Shown: positions 46,362-55,287, numbered from the stretch's first letter. The stretch is DNA of 64,000 bases from Marinobacter gudaonensis (GCF_900115175.1 NZ_FOYV01000001.1:2790001-2854000); one strand, 5' to 3'. A program made the numbers and translations. Notes: generated by a model from the sequence alone, not told the origin.

Positions 46362-46829
46362 TTACGGTTCGGCGGGGAACCGGTGCAGGCGAAGAGCCGT
46401 GGCCGCCCTTCGAATCTCATCGGCGTGCTGCTTTTCCACCGCGAAGCGCTCGCGGTCCATCTTCTCCACAAACCGGGTGTCAGTGGCCTGTCGCGCCCGG
46501 TGGGTTGGCATGTGCTGGAGTTGGTCATGAACTTGCTGGAACACATGAAACGGTGAACGGTCGAGCAGCTCGGGCTCTAGGTGGTCCAGAAGCCCCTTGA
46601 GCCTGAGGCACGCCTCCGAGTACTCGACCTGATCCGCCTCAATGGCCATCGCAATCACCTGAACGCTCTCGATCATCTCCTGGCGGCGCCTGGCCTGGAA
46701 TGCCCGGGCCTTGTTGTCACGCTTGCGCCCCTCGGAAATAAGCGACGCATGGCGGCGGATAAACACCAGCAGCAGAACGATGGCCACCAGGCCGGCGATG
46801 ATCAGACTCCATTGCAGCCACTGGGGCAT
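46362..46829 (-). CDS. DUF2489 membrane-anchored protein
   Basis: A 155-residue protein with one N-terminal membrane segment (about 6-24, LQWSLIIAGLVAIVLLLVFI) and a cytoplasmic, helical, charged remainder (QEMIESVQVIAMAIEADQVEYSEACLRLKGLLD is the conserved core). DUF2489 is known in Pseudomonas and relatives without an assigned role. It follows the oxidoreductase gene by 15 bases on the same strand and is probably cotranscribed. Confidence 0.83.
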   Translation of the reverse strand: MPQWLQWSLIIAGLVAIVLLLVFIRRHASLISEGRKRDNKARAFQARRRQEMIESVQVIAMAIEADQVEYSEACLRLKGLLDHLEPELLDRSPFHVFQQVHDQLQHMPTHRARQATDTRFVEKMDRERFAVEKQHADEIRRAATALRLHRFPAEP

Positions 46830-46844
46830 GCTACTCCTCCCGGT

Positions 46845-49139
46845 TCAGGCGCGTTTGCGTTGACGTTCCGGCCGCCAGACCTTCACGTTCACCGTTTGCC
46901 CGTTGAGTACGGACGTACCGGACAGTGGATCAACATTATCGTCACTGAGTACGTCGTTGATGCTGGCACCGGCGTGATCGGCAGCAATCCGCTGGCCGGT
47001 GCCGTCGCGGTCGTGCCCCCAGCCGTGGGGTATCGATACCACCCCGGGCATGATGTCCTCGGTGATTTCCACAGGCAAGGTGATTGTCCGCGACTCCGCG
47101 CTTATCTGCGCCGAGTCGGATGCCTGCAGGCCAAGCCGGCTGGCGTCTTTCGGGTGGATCATCAGGGTGCAGCGGTCCTTGCCTTTCACCAGGCGATGGC
47201 TGTTGTGCATCCAGGAGTTGTTGCTGCGAACGTGGCGCCGCCCGATCAACTGCAGCGCCTCGGGGAACGGGGCGGTCAATGCCTCGTGCAGGCGACCCAG
47301 ATCCTCCAGATAGCGTCGTGGCGCCAGGTTGATCTTGCCGTCGCGGGTGTACAGGCGGTCCGGAAGTGACGGTTGCAGGGGGCCCAGGTCAACGCCGTTG
47401 GGATTGTCCTTCAGCGCTTTCAGCGACAGGCCTTTTGGCAGTTCCTGCCAGCGACGGTTCAGCGGGCTGAGCTGGGCCAGTCCACGCAGGGGGTGCCGTT
47501 TGGGCAAAATATCCATGGCCAGGTCGATCGCCGGTTGCAAGGCCCCACGGACCCGGCCGACGTCTGCACCGTAGGGGCCCGCCCTGAGCAACATGTCCAG
47601 GATCGGGTCTGGACCAATCTGTTTGAACGCGCGCCAGCCCAACTCGGAGCGCAGGGGCAGTTGGCCGCCCTTGCGACGTTTCTCCAGGCGATGCGCCAGC
47701 TCCAGTAAAATCTGCCAGTCGTGACGGCTGTCGGGGCCGGCATCGAAGAGCGCCTCGCTGTACTTGGCAAAATTGCGCACCGCAAACATGCTGAAAATCA
47801 GGTCGTAATGGCTGCGTTCCAGCGCCGCCGTAGGGGGCAATATCACGTCGGCGTGGCACGTGGTCTCGTTCAGGTAGTAGTCCACAGAGACCATGAAATC
47901 CAGACCGCCAAGGGCCTCTTCCAGTCGGCGGCCGTTCGGGCTCGACAGCACCGGATTGCCGGCCACGGTCACGAAAGCGCGGATCTGGCCGTCGCCGGGG
48001 GCCAGCATTTCATCGGCCATGGTGCTGGCCGGGTATTCGCCGGCGAACTCCGGCAGGCTCCGCACCCGGCTATGACGCTTGGCAAAATGGCCGTTCTGGC
48101 CAGACATCGCCCCCAGTTCGACGAGGTCGATGGCCGGTTGGGTGAACAGCACGCCGCCCGGGGTGTCCAGCTTGCCGGTAAGAATGTTCAGGCAGTAGGC
48201 CAGCCAGGTGGCTACGCCGCCAAAGCGCTGCGTGCTGGTGCCCATGCGGGTGTAGAGGGCCGCCTTGCGGGTTGTGGCCAGGTCCCGGGCCAGGGTGCGG
48301 ATATCCTCTGCGCCCAGCCCCGTATGCTCGCTGACCGCCTCCGGCGTATAGGGCAGGCTGGCCAGGCGGAGCAGGTCAACATCCTTTACCAGCCGTTCTG
48401 CGGGCCCGAGGTCCACCAGGTCCTCCTCGAACAGCGTGTGAACCATGGCCATCAACATCAGGGCATCGGAGCCCGGGCGGATGAAGTGGAACTGGTCTGC
48501 CAGTTTGGCGGTTTCGGTGCGCCTCGGATCCACCACCACCATGCGACCGCCCCGCTGCTGCAACGCCTTCAGCCGGCCCCGGAAATCCGGCACGGTCATC
48601 AAGCTGCCATTCGAGGCCATGGGGTTGGCGCCGATGCAAATGAACAGATCGGTGTGGTCGATATCGGGAATGGGGAACAGGATCTGGTGGCCGAACATCT
48701 CCAGGCTCGCCAGCATGTGTGGCAGTTGATCGTTGGAGGTGGCCGAGAACCGGTTCTGGCTGCCGATGGCACGCAGGAACGGCATGGTGCTTACCAGAGA
48801 GCCGTGGTTGTGAACGTTGGGGTTGCCGAGGTATACGCCGATGCTGTTCCGGCCGTGGTCTTTCCGGGTCTGGTGGAGCTTGTCAGCCACCAGGTCGAAG
48901 GCCTCGTCCCACTCCATTTCCTGCCAGCCGGCCGTGGTTTTGCGGACCGGTTTGCGCAGGCGGTCCGGATCCTCGTGCAGATCCTGCAGGGCAACGGCCT
49001 TGGGGCAGATGTGGCCACGACTGAAGGGATCCTTGTCATCACCCTTGATTGAGGCAATACGGCCGTCTTTCACGTCGATCGCAACTCCGCACATGGCTTC
49101 GCAAAGGTGACAGGTACGGTAGTGGGTGCCGTTTTCCAT
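46845..49139 (-). CDS. molybdopterin-dependent oxidoreductase
   Basis: A 764-residue enzyme of the DMSO reductase/formate dehydrogenase superfamily. A [4Fe-4S] cluster is bound by C10, C13, C17 and C45 (TCHLCEAMC, GHICPK). Later blocks bind the bis-MGD cofactor (ICIGANPMASNGS; VVVDPRRTETAKLAD; SIPHGWGHDRDG). No twin-arginine signal is present, so it is probably cytoplasmic. The substrate cannot be inferred; related acinetobacter- and pseudomonad-type proteins are annotated only as molybdopterin oxidoreductases. No partner electron-transfer subunit adjoins it. Confidence 0.9.
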   Translation of the reverse strand: MENGTHYRTCHLCEAMCGVAIDVKDGRIASIKGDDKDPFSRGHICPKAVALQDLHEDPDRLRKPVRKTTAGWQEMEWDEAFDLVADKLHQTRKDHGRNSIGVYLGNPNVHNHGSLVSTMPFLRAIGSQNRFSATSNDQLPHMLASLEMFGHQILFPIPDIDHTDLFICIGANPMASNGSLMTVPDFRGRLKALQQRGGRMVVVDPRRTETAKLADQFHFIRPGSDALMLMAMVHTLFEEDLVDLGPAERLVKDVDLLRLASLPYTPEAVSEHTGLGAEDIRTLARDLATTRKAALYTRMGTSTQRFGGVATWLAYCLNILTGKLDTPGGVLFTQPAIDLVELGAMSGQNGHFAKRHSRVRSLPEFAGEYPASTMADEMLAPGDGQIRAFVTVAGNPVLSSPNGRRLEEALGGLDFMVSVDYYLNETTCHADVILPPTAALERSHYDLIFSMFAVRNFAKYSEALFDAGPDSRHDWQILLELAHRLEKRRKGGQLPLRSELGWRAFKQIGPDPILDMLLRAGPYGADVGRVRGALQPAIDLAMDILPKRHPLRGLAQLSPLNRRWQELPKGLSLKALKDNPNGVDLGPLQPSLPDRLYTRDGKINLAPRRYLEDLGRLHEALTAPFPEALQLIGRRHVRSNNSWMHNSHRLVKGKDRCTLMIHPKDASRLGLQASDSAQISAESRTITLPVEITEDIMPGVVSIPHGWGHDRDGTGQRIAADHAGASINDVLSDDNVDPLSGTSVLNGQTVNVKVWRPERQRKRA

Positions 49140-49243
49140 GACGGGGCTCTCCAGATGGCTTGTTGTTGTGGTTTGCGGTTTCGTTGTGCAACCAGATTAA
49201 CAGGTTTGATGATTCAGGTGAAAAGGCTGGCTCCCATTCTGAA

Positions 49244-49270
49244 GAAAAAAGGCCAGTCCGTAGACTGGCC
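49244..49270 (-). terminator. terminator of the aupA-aupB operon
   Basis: An 8-bp stem GGCCAGTC/GACTGGCC with a four-base loop, followed on the minus strand by T6. It lies 21 bases beyond the aupB stop. Confidence 0.92.
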
Positions 49271-49290
49271 CTCGATGTGGAGCTAAATAG

Positions 49291-52200
49291 TTATTGCTCT
49301 GCAGGAATCTCCTTTATGGGATTGGAGATGAAATTGAGGTAAACGCCCTGTTGCGGAATTTCTAAGGGAATATTGATGTCTCCGCTATCAGTACCGGATC
49401 CGCTGAGGCATTCAGTAAAAGAGTTCCCATTATCGATGCACTGGAAAAAGTCGATGAAACCACCCAACAGAGGGACTTCGACTTCAACGTTTACATCAAT
49501 TGGCGATGCTATGCTGTTGCGTTGCTCGATCTGCATCCGTCCGTCGTCAAAGAAGACAATCGGTCCAGCGAGATTCAATTCAAACTCTTTGCTGTACAAA
49601 TCATGCGACAGTGCAGAAGCCAGGGGTAAAGACAGGTTGGGGGCATCGAGTGTCAGTTTTGCGGTAGTTTTGAAGGTTGGTCTGCCGTCCTCGCCTTCAA
49701 TGATGATCCCCTCCACAAGGCCCAGAGAATTGTCTTCAGTGGATTCCCCATAAGTCATTCGAAGGATCTGCGGGCCTGTGGATTGTTCGCCAAACCCGTC
49801 AAGGAAGACGCTGGCAGACGTTGTCGCTAGCAATGTGGGATAGAGCAGAACTCTAACGCCTTTCTTGCCGGTTTCCTCATCAATCTCCGGACCGATGATT
49901 TCAGTGTTCAAGGCGTAAGTCTGATAGATGAATTTGTTTTTCGGACAGTCCTCGGAGGCAGAGCACCCAACACTGGCTCCGACAGGAACTCCAAGTGCCG
50001 TCGCCTGTTTGCCGGCAACGCCCAGTTTTGCTGCGTTGGCCGACGGCGAGAAGCCATTTGCTCCGTCAGAGAGGTGATCGAATGGCTCGAGGCAATTTTT
50101 CTGATCTGATGTGGCGCAATCGACCACAAAGTTGGCGTTCACGTCCCGAATCGGCAGATTCCTTAGCGGCGTGAACACAGTTCCGGTCGATTCTGTGCCC
50201 TTGAAGTAGATCTCCATATTGGGACCACCAATGTCCTCAGGATCAACCAGCAAGTCCGTCTGCAGCGGATAGCCTTTGGTGGAGCAAATAGCGCTGGCGC
50301 AATCAAGACTACCCACTGAGGCCATGGTGTAGCGGTAATGGGTGCCAACCTGCCATGGCTCATCTGGATAGAAGCGAATTCGCTGGTTATTTTTCTCAAG
50401 GCGCCCGGCGATTTCGGAGAAAGTACCGTCGCTGTTTACTTTTTCCACCTTGAAGGTTTCACCTTTCCGGATTGTTCCCAGATCCATCGATTGGGAGAAC
50501 ACGACGACGATAGGACGATCTTCTGGCAGAGTTGTTACAGGCAATACTTGGCCTCGAGGGCCGCCAGGTGCGGCATCAACACACTGTCCGTGGGTACCCG
50601 CGTCCAGATCGACACCTGTGGTTACGCAGGGGAAACCAGGATAGGTCGTCAGTGCCAGAGGAGACGCAATGGGCAAGCCGGATGCACCGTTGTCAATTGC
50701 AGGCAGTGCAAAGTCGAGGGACTGGCTCATGGCGGAGTTACCCGCCAGATCCGTTAAACTCCCGCTGATATTTAATGAGTAGGCAATGTCATGTTCGAGA
50801 CCGCCGGTCGGGTTAATAACCACGGCCGTTCCATCCACGTAGGCTTTGAGCGTACCTTCGGAGATGGTCAGCGGCGTGCCTCCCTCATCCAGGGTCAAGC
50901 CATCCGTCAGGGAATCCTCATCAATCGGCTCGTCAAAGTTCAGCACAATCGGATCGCCCGGGCGCTGCATCTGGTCGCGATCACCGGGCGCTGCGCTGTC
51001 CGGGCCGGGCATCCAGCTCACCAGCTGTGGGCCGGTGGTGTCCAGGGTACGCAGCTCTTCGGCGTCCAGCACGGAATCGGCGTCGGTGGCCGCTTCAATC
51101 CGGAAGGCAATGGTGGAGTCGGTGTATTCCTGGCCAAGCAGTTCCGGCTCTACGATGCCAATGGCGTCGATCGTCAGCATGCCGTTTTCGACGATGGCGA
51201 TACCGCTCAGTTCAACGCCGAGCAGATCCTGGGTCAGCGACGCGTTGGGCTGTGCATTCTCGGTGTTCATGGACACATCCATGAACAGCTTCACGTGGCG
51301 CGGGGCGCTGAGATCGTCTGTGTAGGGGTTCGGCAGCAAGTACCCGGTGGCGTCGGAGATCATGGTGACCTTGATGTCGCCCGTGGTTTGCAGTTGGCCC
51401 GACTCGGCGTTCAGTACCGGCACGGTGCCGTTAATTTTCACATCAAGGCTGCTGCTCGACAGCACGCTACCCCTGGGAATCCGCAGCGGCAGAGGCTCGC
51501 TGGCTTCAAACGATGGTGCGTAGGCCAGTTCGGCGTACAGGCCGCCGGTCTGCTGGGAGGGGCCGGCGTTACCCTGGAGCACCGAGTTGAGGGTTACGCC
51601 ATTGATGATCTGGCCGTTTAGCTTGGAGGTTCGTGGTTCCTGGCCTGATAGCAGGCCAGAGTCGACCACTTCCTGGAACAGCACAACCGTGGGGCCGGTT
51701 TCCCGGGCGGTGAAGCTCTTCTCGAAGTTGAGCGTGGTGCCGGGGCTGGTCAGGCTTGGCAGGTCCTTCACCTTCAGGGTGTAGGTTGCGCCGGCAGTCA
51801 GCTCGTCAGCCTTCGAACCGCAATCGACCGGCTCTTCCGTCAGGCATGGATCGAGGGTAATCCGGCGCTGATCAACAATGACTTCGGCCGGTACCGCGTT
51901 GCCGCTGCTGTCTTCCAGCACGATTTGTCCGCCCATGGCCCGCCAGTCCGGGTGCACTGGCTGGGTGAGTTGAAGTCGGAAGGTGGAGAAATCGGTGGGG
52001 CGCAGCTCGCCGTCCGGTGCCGGAATCATCCGGGCCACGGCGAAGTCCGTGGCCAGGTTGTCGAGCCCTGCGATGCCGCTGAAACCGCCCCGTGTGGTGA
52101 ACTGGATCCCGTCAGGCCCCTGGGCATTGGGCGTGCCGACCGGGTTGGATCCTGAGGTGACCAGGGGGGTGGAGAAAGTAACGGAGTAGCCGGAGCTCAC

Positions 52201-52506
52201 GTTGAGATTGGCTGTAGGTGACAGCTTGAGACTGCGACCGTTATCCACCTTGGTCACGGTGTAATCGACGGCGCCGGCATCGCCAGACAGCACAATCTTG
52301 TCGCGGATGGTCGCTTCGTCATCGGTAATGGCGTGAGAGAAACGGAGTACGACATCGGCGGTCGGGCTGATGCCCTCCTGCCCATCTGAGGGGTAGGAGT
52401 ACACGACGGAGCCGGGCCCCAGATTCTGTTTCATGGCCTGCTCTTCACCGCCACAGGCGGCAAGCAGAAGTGCGGGAATCAGTGCCAGTGTCTTGTTATA
52501 TTTCAT
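49291..52506 (-). CDS. aupB: AupB-like lipoprotein with Ig-like domains
   Basis: A 1071-residue lipoprotein; the signal ends in LLLAAC with Cys18. The mature chain has several SbsA/Big_5-type Ig-like repeats (e.g. SYPSDGQEGISPTADVVLRFS near 37; RPGDPIVLNFDEPIDEDSL near 530; DRPIVVVFSQSMDLGTIRKG near 690). It lies 12 bases downstream of a FadL-family gene. This pairing matches AupA-AupB of Marinobacter hydrocarbonoclasticus, where AupB supports alkane uptake. Residue +2 is Gly, not Asp, which by the Lol rule suggests export to the outer membrane, whereas I recall AupB being assigned to the inner membrane. Confidence 0.72.
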   Translation of the reverse strand: MKYNKTLALIPALLLAACGGEEQAMKQNLGPGSVVYSYPSDGQEGISPTADVVLRFSHAITDDEATIRDKIVLSGDAGAVDYTVTKVDNGRSLKLSPTANLNVSSGYSVTFSTPLVTSGSNPVGTPNAQGPDGIQFTTRGGFSGIAGLDNLATDFAVARMIPAPDGELRPTDFSTFRLQLTQPVHPDWRAMGGQIVLEDSSGNAVPAEVIVDQRRITLDPCLTEEPVDCGSKADELTAGATYTLKVKDLPSLTSPGTTLNFEKSFTARETGPTVVLFQEVVDSGLLSGQEPRTSKLNGQIINGVTLNSVLQGNAGPSQQTGGLYAELAYAPSFEASEPLPLRIPRGSVLSSSSLDVKINGTVPVLNAESGQLQTTGDIKVTMISDATGYLLPNPYTDDLSAPRHVKLFMDVSMNTENAQPNASLTQDLLGVELSGIAIVENGMLTIDAIGIVEPELLGQEYTDSTIAFRIEAATDADSVLDAEELRTLDTTGPQLVSWMPGPDSAAPGDRDQMQRPGDPIVLNFDEPIDEDSLTDGLTLDEGGTPLTISEGTLKAYVDGTAVVINPTGGLEHDIAYSLNISGSLTDLAGNSAMSQSLDFALPAIDNGASGLPIASPLALTTYPGFPCVTTGVDLDAGTHGQCVDAAPGGPRGQVLPVTTLPEDRPIVVVFSQSMDLGTIRKGETFKVEKVNSDGTFSEIAGRLEKNNQRIRFYPDEPWQVGTHYRYTMASVGSLDCASAICSTKGYPLQTDLLVDPEDIGGPNMEIYFKGTESTGTVFTPLRNLPIRDVNANFVVDCATSDQKNCLEPFDHLSDGANGFSPSANAAKLGVAGKQATALGVPVGASVGCSASEDCPKNKFIYQTYALNTEIIGPEIDEETGKKGVRVLLYPTLLATTSASVFLDGFGEQSTGPQILRMTYGESTEDNSLGLVEGIIIEGEDGRPTFKTTAKLTLDAPNLSLPLASALSHDLYSKEFELNLAGPIVFFDDGRMQIEQRNSIASPIDVNVEVEVPLLGGFIDFFQCIDNGNSFTECLSGSGTDSGDINIPLEIPQQGVYLNFISNPIKEIPAEQ

Positions 52507-52518
52507 GGCGAACCCTCC

Positions 52519-53856
52519 TCAGAACTTCAGCGTAATGGAACCGCTGATGACATGAACATCGCCGTCGGCGGTAACCGGCGTCTCGTTGCCTTCGAAATCA
52601 ACCAGGGTGAAATCCCGCTCCTGCAGCTGCTGGTACTGGTAGCCAACATCGAGGCGTACCGGGTACGCCAGCAGACGCGTGCGGTTATAGGTGGCGCTGA
52701 TACCCAGGCCAACCACAATCTTGTCAGTATCCAGATAGTTGATTTCAGGATTGCGCGTGGTTTTCAGCGGGGATTCCTCATAGGCAATGCCGCCGCGAAC
52801 CGCAAAGTGCTCGTTCAGCGTATATTCGGCGCCAATGCGCGGAATGAGAATGTCATCAAACCCGATGCGGTTGGCCGGGGCTGCGGACTGCTGATCCTTG
52901 ATGGTGTCAGCGGCGAACTCCTTCTCCAGCTCAGACCAGTTCTGCTGTTCGATGCTGCCGCCCACGCGCCAGTTCTCGCCCTTGTACTGGGCGCCGATGC
53001 CAATGGTCTCGGGCTGGAAGGAGTCAATGGTGGTTACCGCCAGGCTGAGGCCGGGCTCCGGAATGGTCTGGGTAACGATGATGTTGGAGTTGACCGAGGT
53101 AGAAGCCGAAGACTTGGTTCGATAGGTCAGTGCGGTTTCCCAGCCGTTCAGGAAACAGTCGCTGTCCGGGCAGAAGGTGCTGCCGAGATCGATGTTGGTG
53201 CCCAGGATGGTTTTCAGCGAGGGCTCTGCGTTGACCGCCAGTCGCTCACGGCTGGTTTCGCCGCCCAGGGTGGAGACCGCATCCAGCTGGGCTTGTGCGT
53301 CCAGGGTGACCCGGACAGACGCCCCGGCGGAAATGCCTCGCCAGATCTGGGTGGCGCCGCCCACGTTCAGGAACAGCGGTTCCTTGCCGTATTGCAGGAA
53401 CTGTCCACTCTCGGTAGTGCGCGAGTCGAAAGCCAGCATTTCCTTGCCGTACTTTTCAACGCCGGCAATGAAGCCCAGGTACAGGGGATGCTTGAAACGG
53501 GTCAGTGAGCCCAGGTTAGTCTTCATGCCGATCAGCACGTGCTGGCTCGGAGAATTCGAAAGTACATCGCCGTTGGCGTTGGGGTTGGCGGAACGGAGCT
53601 CCTGCTCGGCGTGAAGAATGCCGGTGGTCAGCTCGCCGCGGGTGTCTTTGGTCAGGTAGGCCGGATTGTAATAGGTGGCAGACACCTGATCGTTAAACAT
53701 GGACAGGGATTGGGCGGTCGCGACATCGACAGGCATGACGCCGTAGGTGGTGCCGAGGTTGCCCATGCTGGCGGTGGCTGTAAACGGAATACCTGCTGCA
53801 ACTGAAACGATGGCAACGGACAGGGCCCGTACTGAGAACCGGGAAGGCATAGCCAT
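52519..53856 (-). CDS. aupA: AupA-like FadL family alkane uptake porin
   Basis: A 445-residue outer-membrane beta-barrel. Signal peptide to about residue 30 (PFTATASM). The FadL hatch region is modified: SLSMFNDQVSATYYNPAYLTKDTRGELT replaces the usual NPAG with NPAY, as in the AupA branch. The chain ends in Phe (SGSITLKF). It heads an operon with the large lipoprotein gene. The ribosome site AGGAG is preceded by an A-rich AACAACAAAGAA motif. A second FadL homologue lies at 24.9 kb. Confidence 0.75.
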   Translation of the reverse strand: MAMPSRFSVRALSVAIVSVAAGIPFTATASMGNLGTTYGVMPVDVATAQSLSMFNDQVSATYYNPAYLTKDTRGELTTGILHAEQELRSANPNANGDVLSNSPSQHVLIGMKTNLGSLTRFKHPLYLGFIAGVEKYGKEMLAFDSRTTESGQFLQYGKEPLFLNVGGATQIWRGISAGASVRVTLDAQAQLDAVSTLGGETSRERLAVNAEPSLKTILGTNIDLGSTFCPDSDCFLNGWETALTYRTKSSASTSVNSNIIVTQTIPEPGLSLAVTTIDSFQPETIGIGAQYKGENWRVGGSIEQQNWSELEKEFAADTIKDQQSAAPANRIGFDDILIPRIGAEYTLNEHFAVRGGIAYEESPLKTTRNPEINYLDTDKIVVGLGISATYNRTRLLAYPVRLDVGYQYQQLQERDFTLVDFEGNETPVTADGDVHVISGSITLKF

Positions 53857-53872
53857 TGATACACTCCTGTAC

Positions 53873-53884
53873 TTCTTTGTTGTT
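53873..53884 (-). promoter_or_regulatory. candidate Hfq/Crc-binding CA motif in the aupA leader
   Basis: On the minus strand AACAACAAAGAA, four consecutive A-rich triplets, ends four bases before the AGGAG of aupA. It fits the AANAANAA catabolite-activity motif bound by Hfq with Crc in Pseudomonas. Confidence 0.5.
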
Positions 53885-54081
53885 GTACTGACGTCATGCG
53901 ATGGGTGATTGGCGCATGGCGGTTATTGTGGTTCAGGGCTAGTGTATTCGGCTTGTCTTTTTAGGACGTTGGCTTTTTTGACATGAAATGGCGTCTGTAA
54001 AACCAGCGAGGAGGGGGCCAGAACTGGTTCGGGGCGGGAGCGATATTCCTAAGTTGTTACCGATGTTGACATTATTGGCAT

Positions 54082-54109
54082 AAAAAAAGGTCCCGAGAGC
54101 GGGACCTTT
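54082..54109 (-). terminator. terminator of the PEP-CTERM gene
   Basis: A 10-bp stem AAAGGTCCCG/CGGGACCTTT with loop AGAG; the minus strand continues with T. It lies 34 bases after the stop. Confidence 0.92.
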
Positions 54110-54142
54110 GAGAATGTTAAAAATGTGTCAACTTTTTCGACA

Positions 54143-54868
54143 TCACTTGGACGATGAGCGTCTCCGGATTGCTACGAGGCTCATCAGCCCGATGCCGAAC
54201 AGCGCAATTGTTGATGGCTCTGCGACTTCTACGGGGTCGCATTCCAGACTGGTACAGTAGGCCGCGTCTTTCGAGAACGGTGCGAATTCGGTAATCGCAG
54301 TACGGCGGCCATTGGTCTCGCCATAGGTGTAAAGGTCGAAGTGCAGACCGTAACCAAACGCCAGCGATGAAGCATCGATCTGGAATATCTTTTTATAGAG
54401 CTCCTCGCCCACGGGACCGGCGGTGCCGTCCTGGACGTTGTACGAAGCAATCGTCGGCGAGCCGGCGAAGCTGAACATGAGCTCATAGTAGAACGTGTCG
54501 TAGACGCCGTGAGAACCCAGCTCACCGCCATTCGACACTGTCTCAACGGGCGGTGTGCCGTACTCTGACAGCCCGAGTGACGACAGGGTAACTCCATTTA
54601 CGGTGATGTTGCCCAGGCCTGCAGGATCCCCGACATTTTCGGTCTGTGGCAGCAGAGCGATCGACAGGTAGTAGTCGACAGAGGTGTCGACACCGCCCAC
54701 GACACCGAATGCCCACAGGTCAAAGGTCGGCGAGTTTGTCACGGTGCTTTCTTCTGAGCCCCCGACGTAAGTCCCGCCATCAATATCCAGTTGCAGGGTT
54801 GGCACCGCCAAGGCAGAGCCGGCCCCCAACATTCCAATTGTCAAAGCCGCCAAAGTTTTCATATTCAT
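54143..54868 (-). CDS. PEP-CTERM sorting domain protein
   Basis: A 241-residue exported protein. Signal peptide to about residue 21 (GAGSALA|VP). The C-terminus is a PEP-CTERM tail: VAEPSTIALFGIGLMSLVAIRRR, with the EPS motif, a hydrophobic segment and an Arg cluster. Such tails are cut by exosortase, and the proteins reach the cell surface with exopolysaccharide. The middle is beta-rich with no recognised domain. No exosortase gene is in the window. GAGGGAC precedes the start, and a sigma-54-type promoter lies 66 bases upstream. Confidence 0.88.
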   Translation of the reverse strand: MNMKTLAALTIGMLGAGSALAVPTLQLDIDGGTYVGGSEESTVTNSPTFDLWAFGVVGGVDTSVDYYLSIALLPQTENVGDPAGLGNITVNGVTLSSLGLSEYGTPPVETVSNGGELGSHGVYDTFYYELMFSFAGSPTIASYNVQDGTAGPVGEELYKKIFQIDASSLAFGYGLHFDLYTYGETNGRRTAITEFAPFSKDAAYCTSLECDPVEVAEPSTIALFGIGLMSLVAIRRRSSSK

Positions 54869-54933
54869 AGCGACGTCCCTCGCAGATCTTCATACCAAGC
54901 CTGAACGAAATTGTCAGGTACCGGTGGAACCAA

Positions 54934-54949
54934 AGCAAAAGCGCGGCCA
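54934..54949 (-). promoter_or_regulatory. predicted sigma-54 promoter of the PEP-CTERM gene
   Basis: On the minus strand TGGCCGCGCTTTTGCT: GG and GC are ten bases apart, and TTGCT is a perfect -12 element. RpoN-dependent control through PrsK/PrsR is known for PEP-CTERM systems, which supports the call. Confidence 0.65.
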
Positions 54950-55045
54950 GAATCCGATTTTCTCCGCTTTTCATGGGTATGGAATCACGACAGGAGAGGG
55001 GGGATTGGCGGGGGTGTAAAATAAATCGACGGGTACGTAATGGCG

Positions 55046-55093
55046 ATATGGTGGGCCCAGCTGGACTCGAACCAGCGACCAAGGGATTATGAG
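55046..55093 (-). repeat. left attachment site (copy of the tRNA-Ile2 3' end)
   Basis: Forty-eight bases identical to 61115-61162; 45 of them are the 3' part of the tRNA-Ile2 gene from the anticodon loop to CCA. Beyond 55093 the sequence departs completely from a tRNA, so this is an att duplicate, not a gene. Confidence 0.93.
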
Positions 55094-55117
55094 AGCCTTG
55101 TAGCGGGTTTTCAGAGC

Positions 55118-55185
55118 ACCACAGAAAACCACAATAATTCTAAAAAACAGAAAGTTACCTACATTCAGAACCACAGCTCACCACA
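55118..55185. repeat. four ACCACA boxes next to the left att site
   Basis: ACCACA occurs at 55118, 55128, 55170 and 55180, as two pairs each exactly 10 bases apart. This spacing on one DNA face suggests arm-type binding sites for the island's integrase. Confidence 0.55.
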
Positions 55186-55229
55186 TAAAACCGCGCGCCT
55201 GTTGTCACTTCGTTGACACGTCGACGCCG

Positions 55230-55268
55230 TTGAATAGTGATCTGGCGGCGTATATACTTTGTATATAC
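55230..55268 (+). promoter_or_regulatory. promoter and palindromic operator of the toxin-antitoxin pair
   Basis: -35 TTGAAT (55230-55235), 17-base spacer, -10 TATACT (55253-55258). The operator GTATATAC-TTT-GTATATAC (55250-55268), a double palindrome, overlaps the -10 element. The position is ideal for autorepression by the ribbon-helix-helix antitoxin. Confidence 0.7.
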
Positions 55269-55287
55269 AAAAGGCTTGAGGGATACG

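Larger units (their letters stand above)
54869..55287. other. 419-base gap spanning the island boundary
   Basis: It contains, from left to right, a sigma-54-type promoter for the PEP-CTERM gene, the left copy of the 48-bp attachment repeat, two pairs of ACCACA boxes and the promoter-operator of the toxin gene. No protein-coding gene was seen. Confidence 0.7.

Noticed and set aside
55046..55093. A second tRNA gene
   Set aside because: Only the 3' 45 bases match; the D-arm, 5' acceptor strand and half of the anticodon stem are missing.
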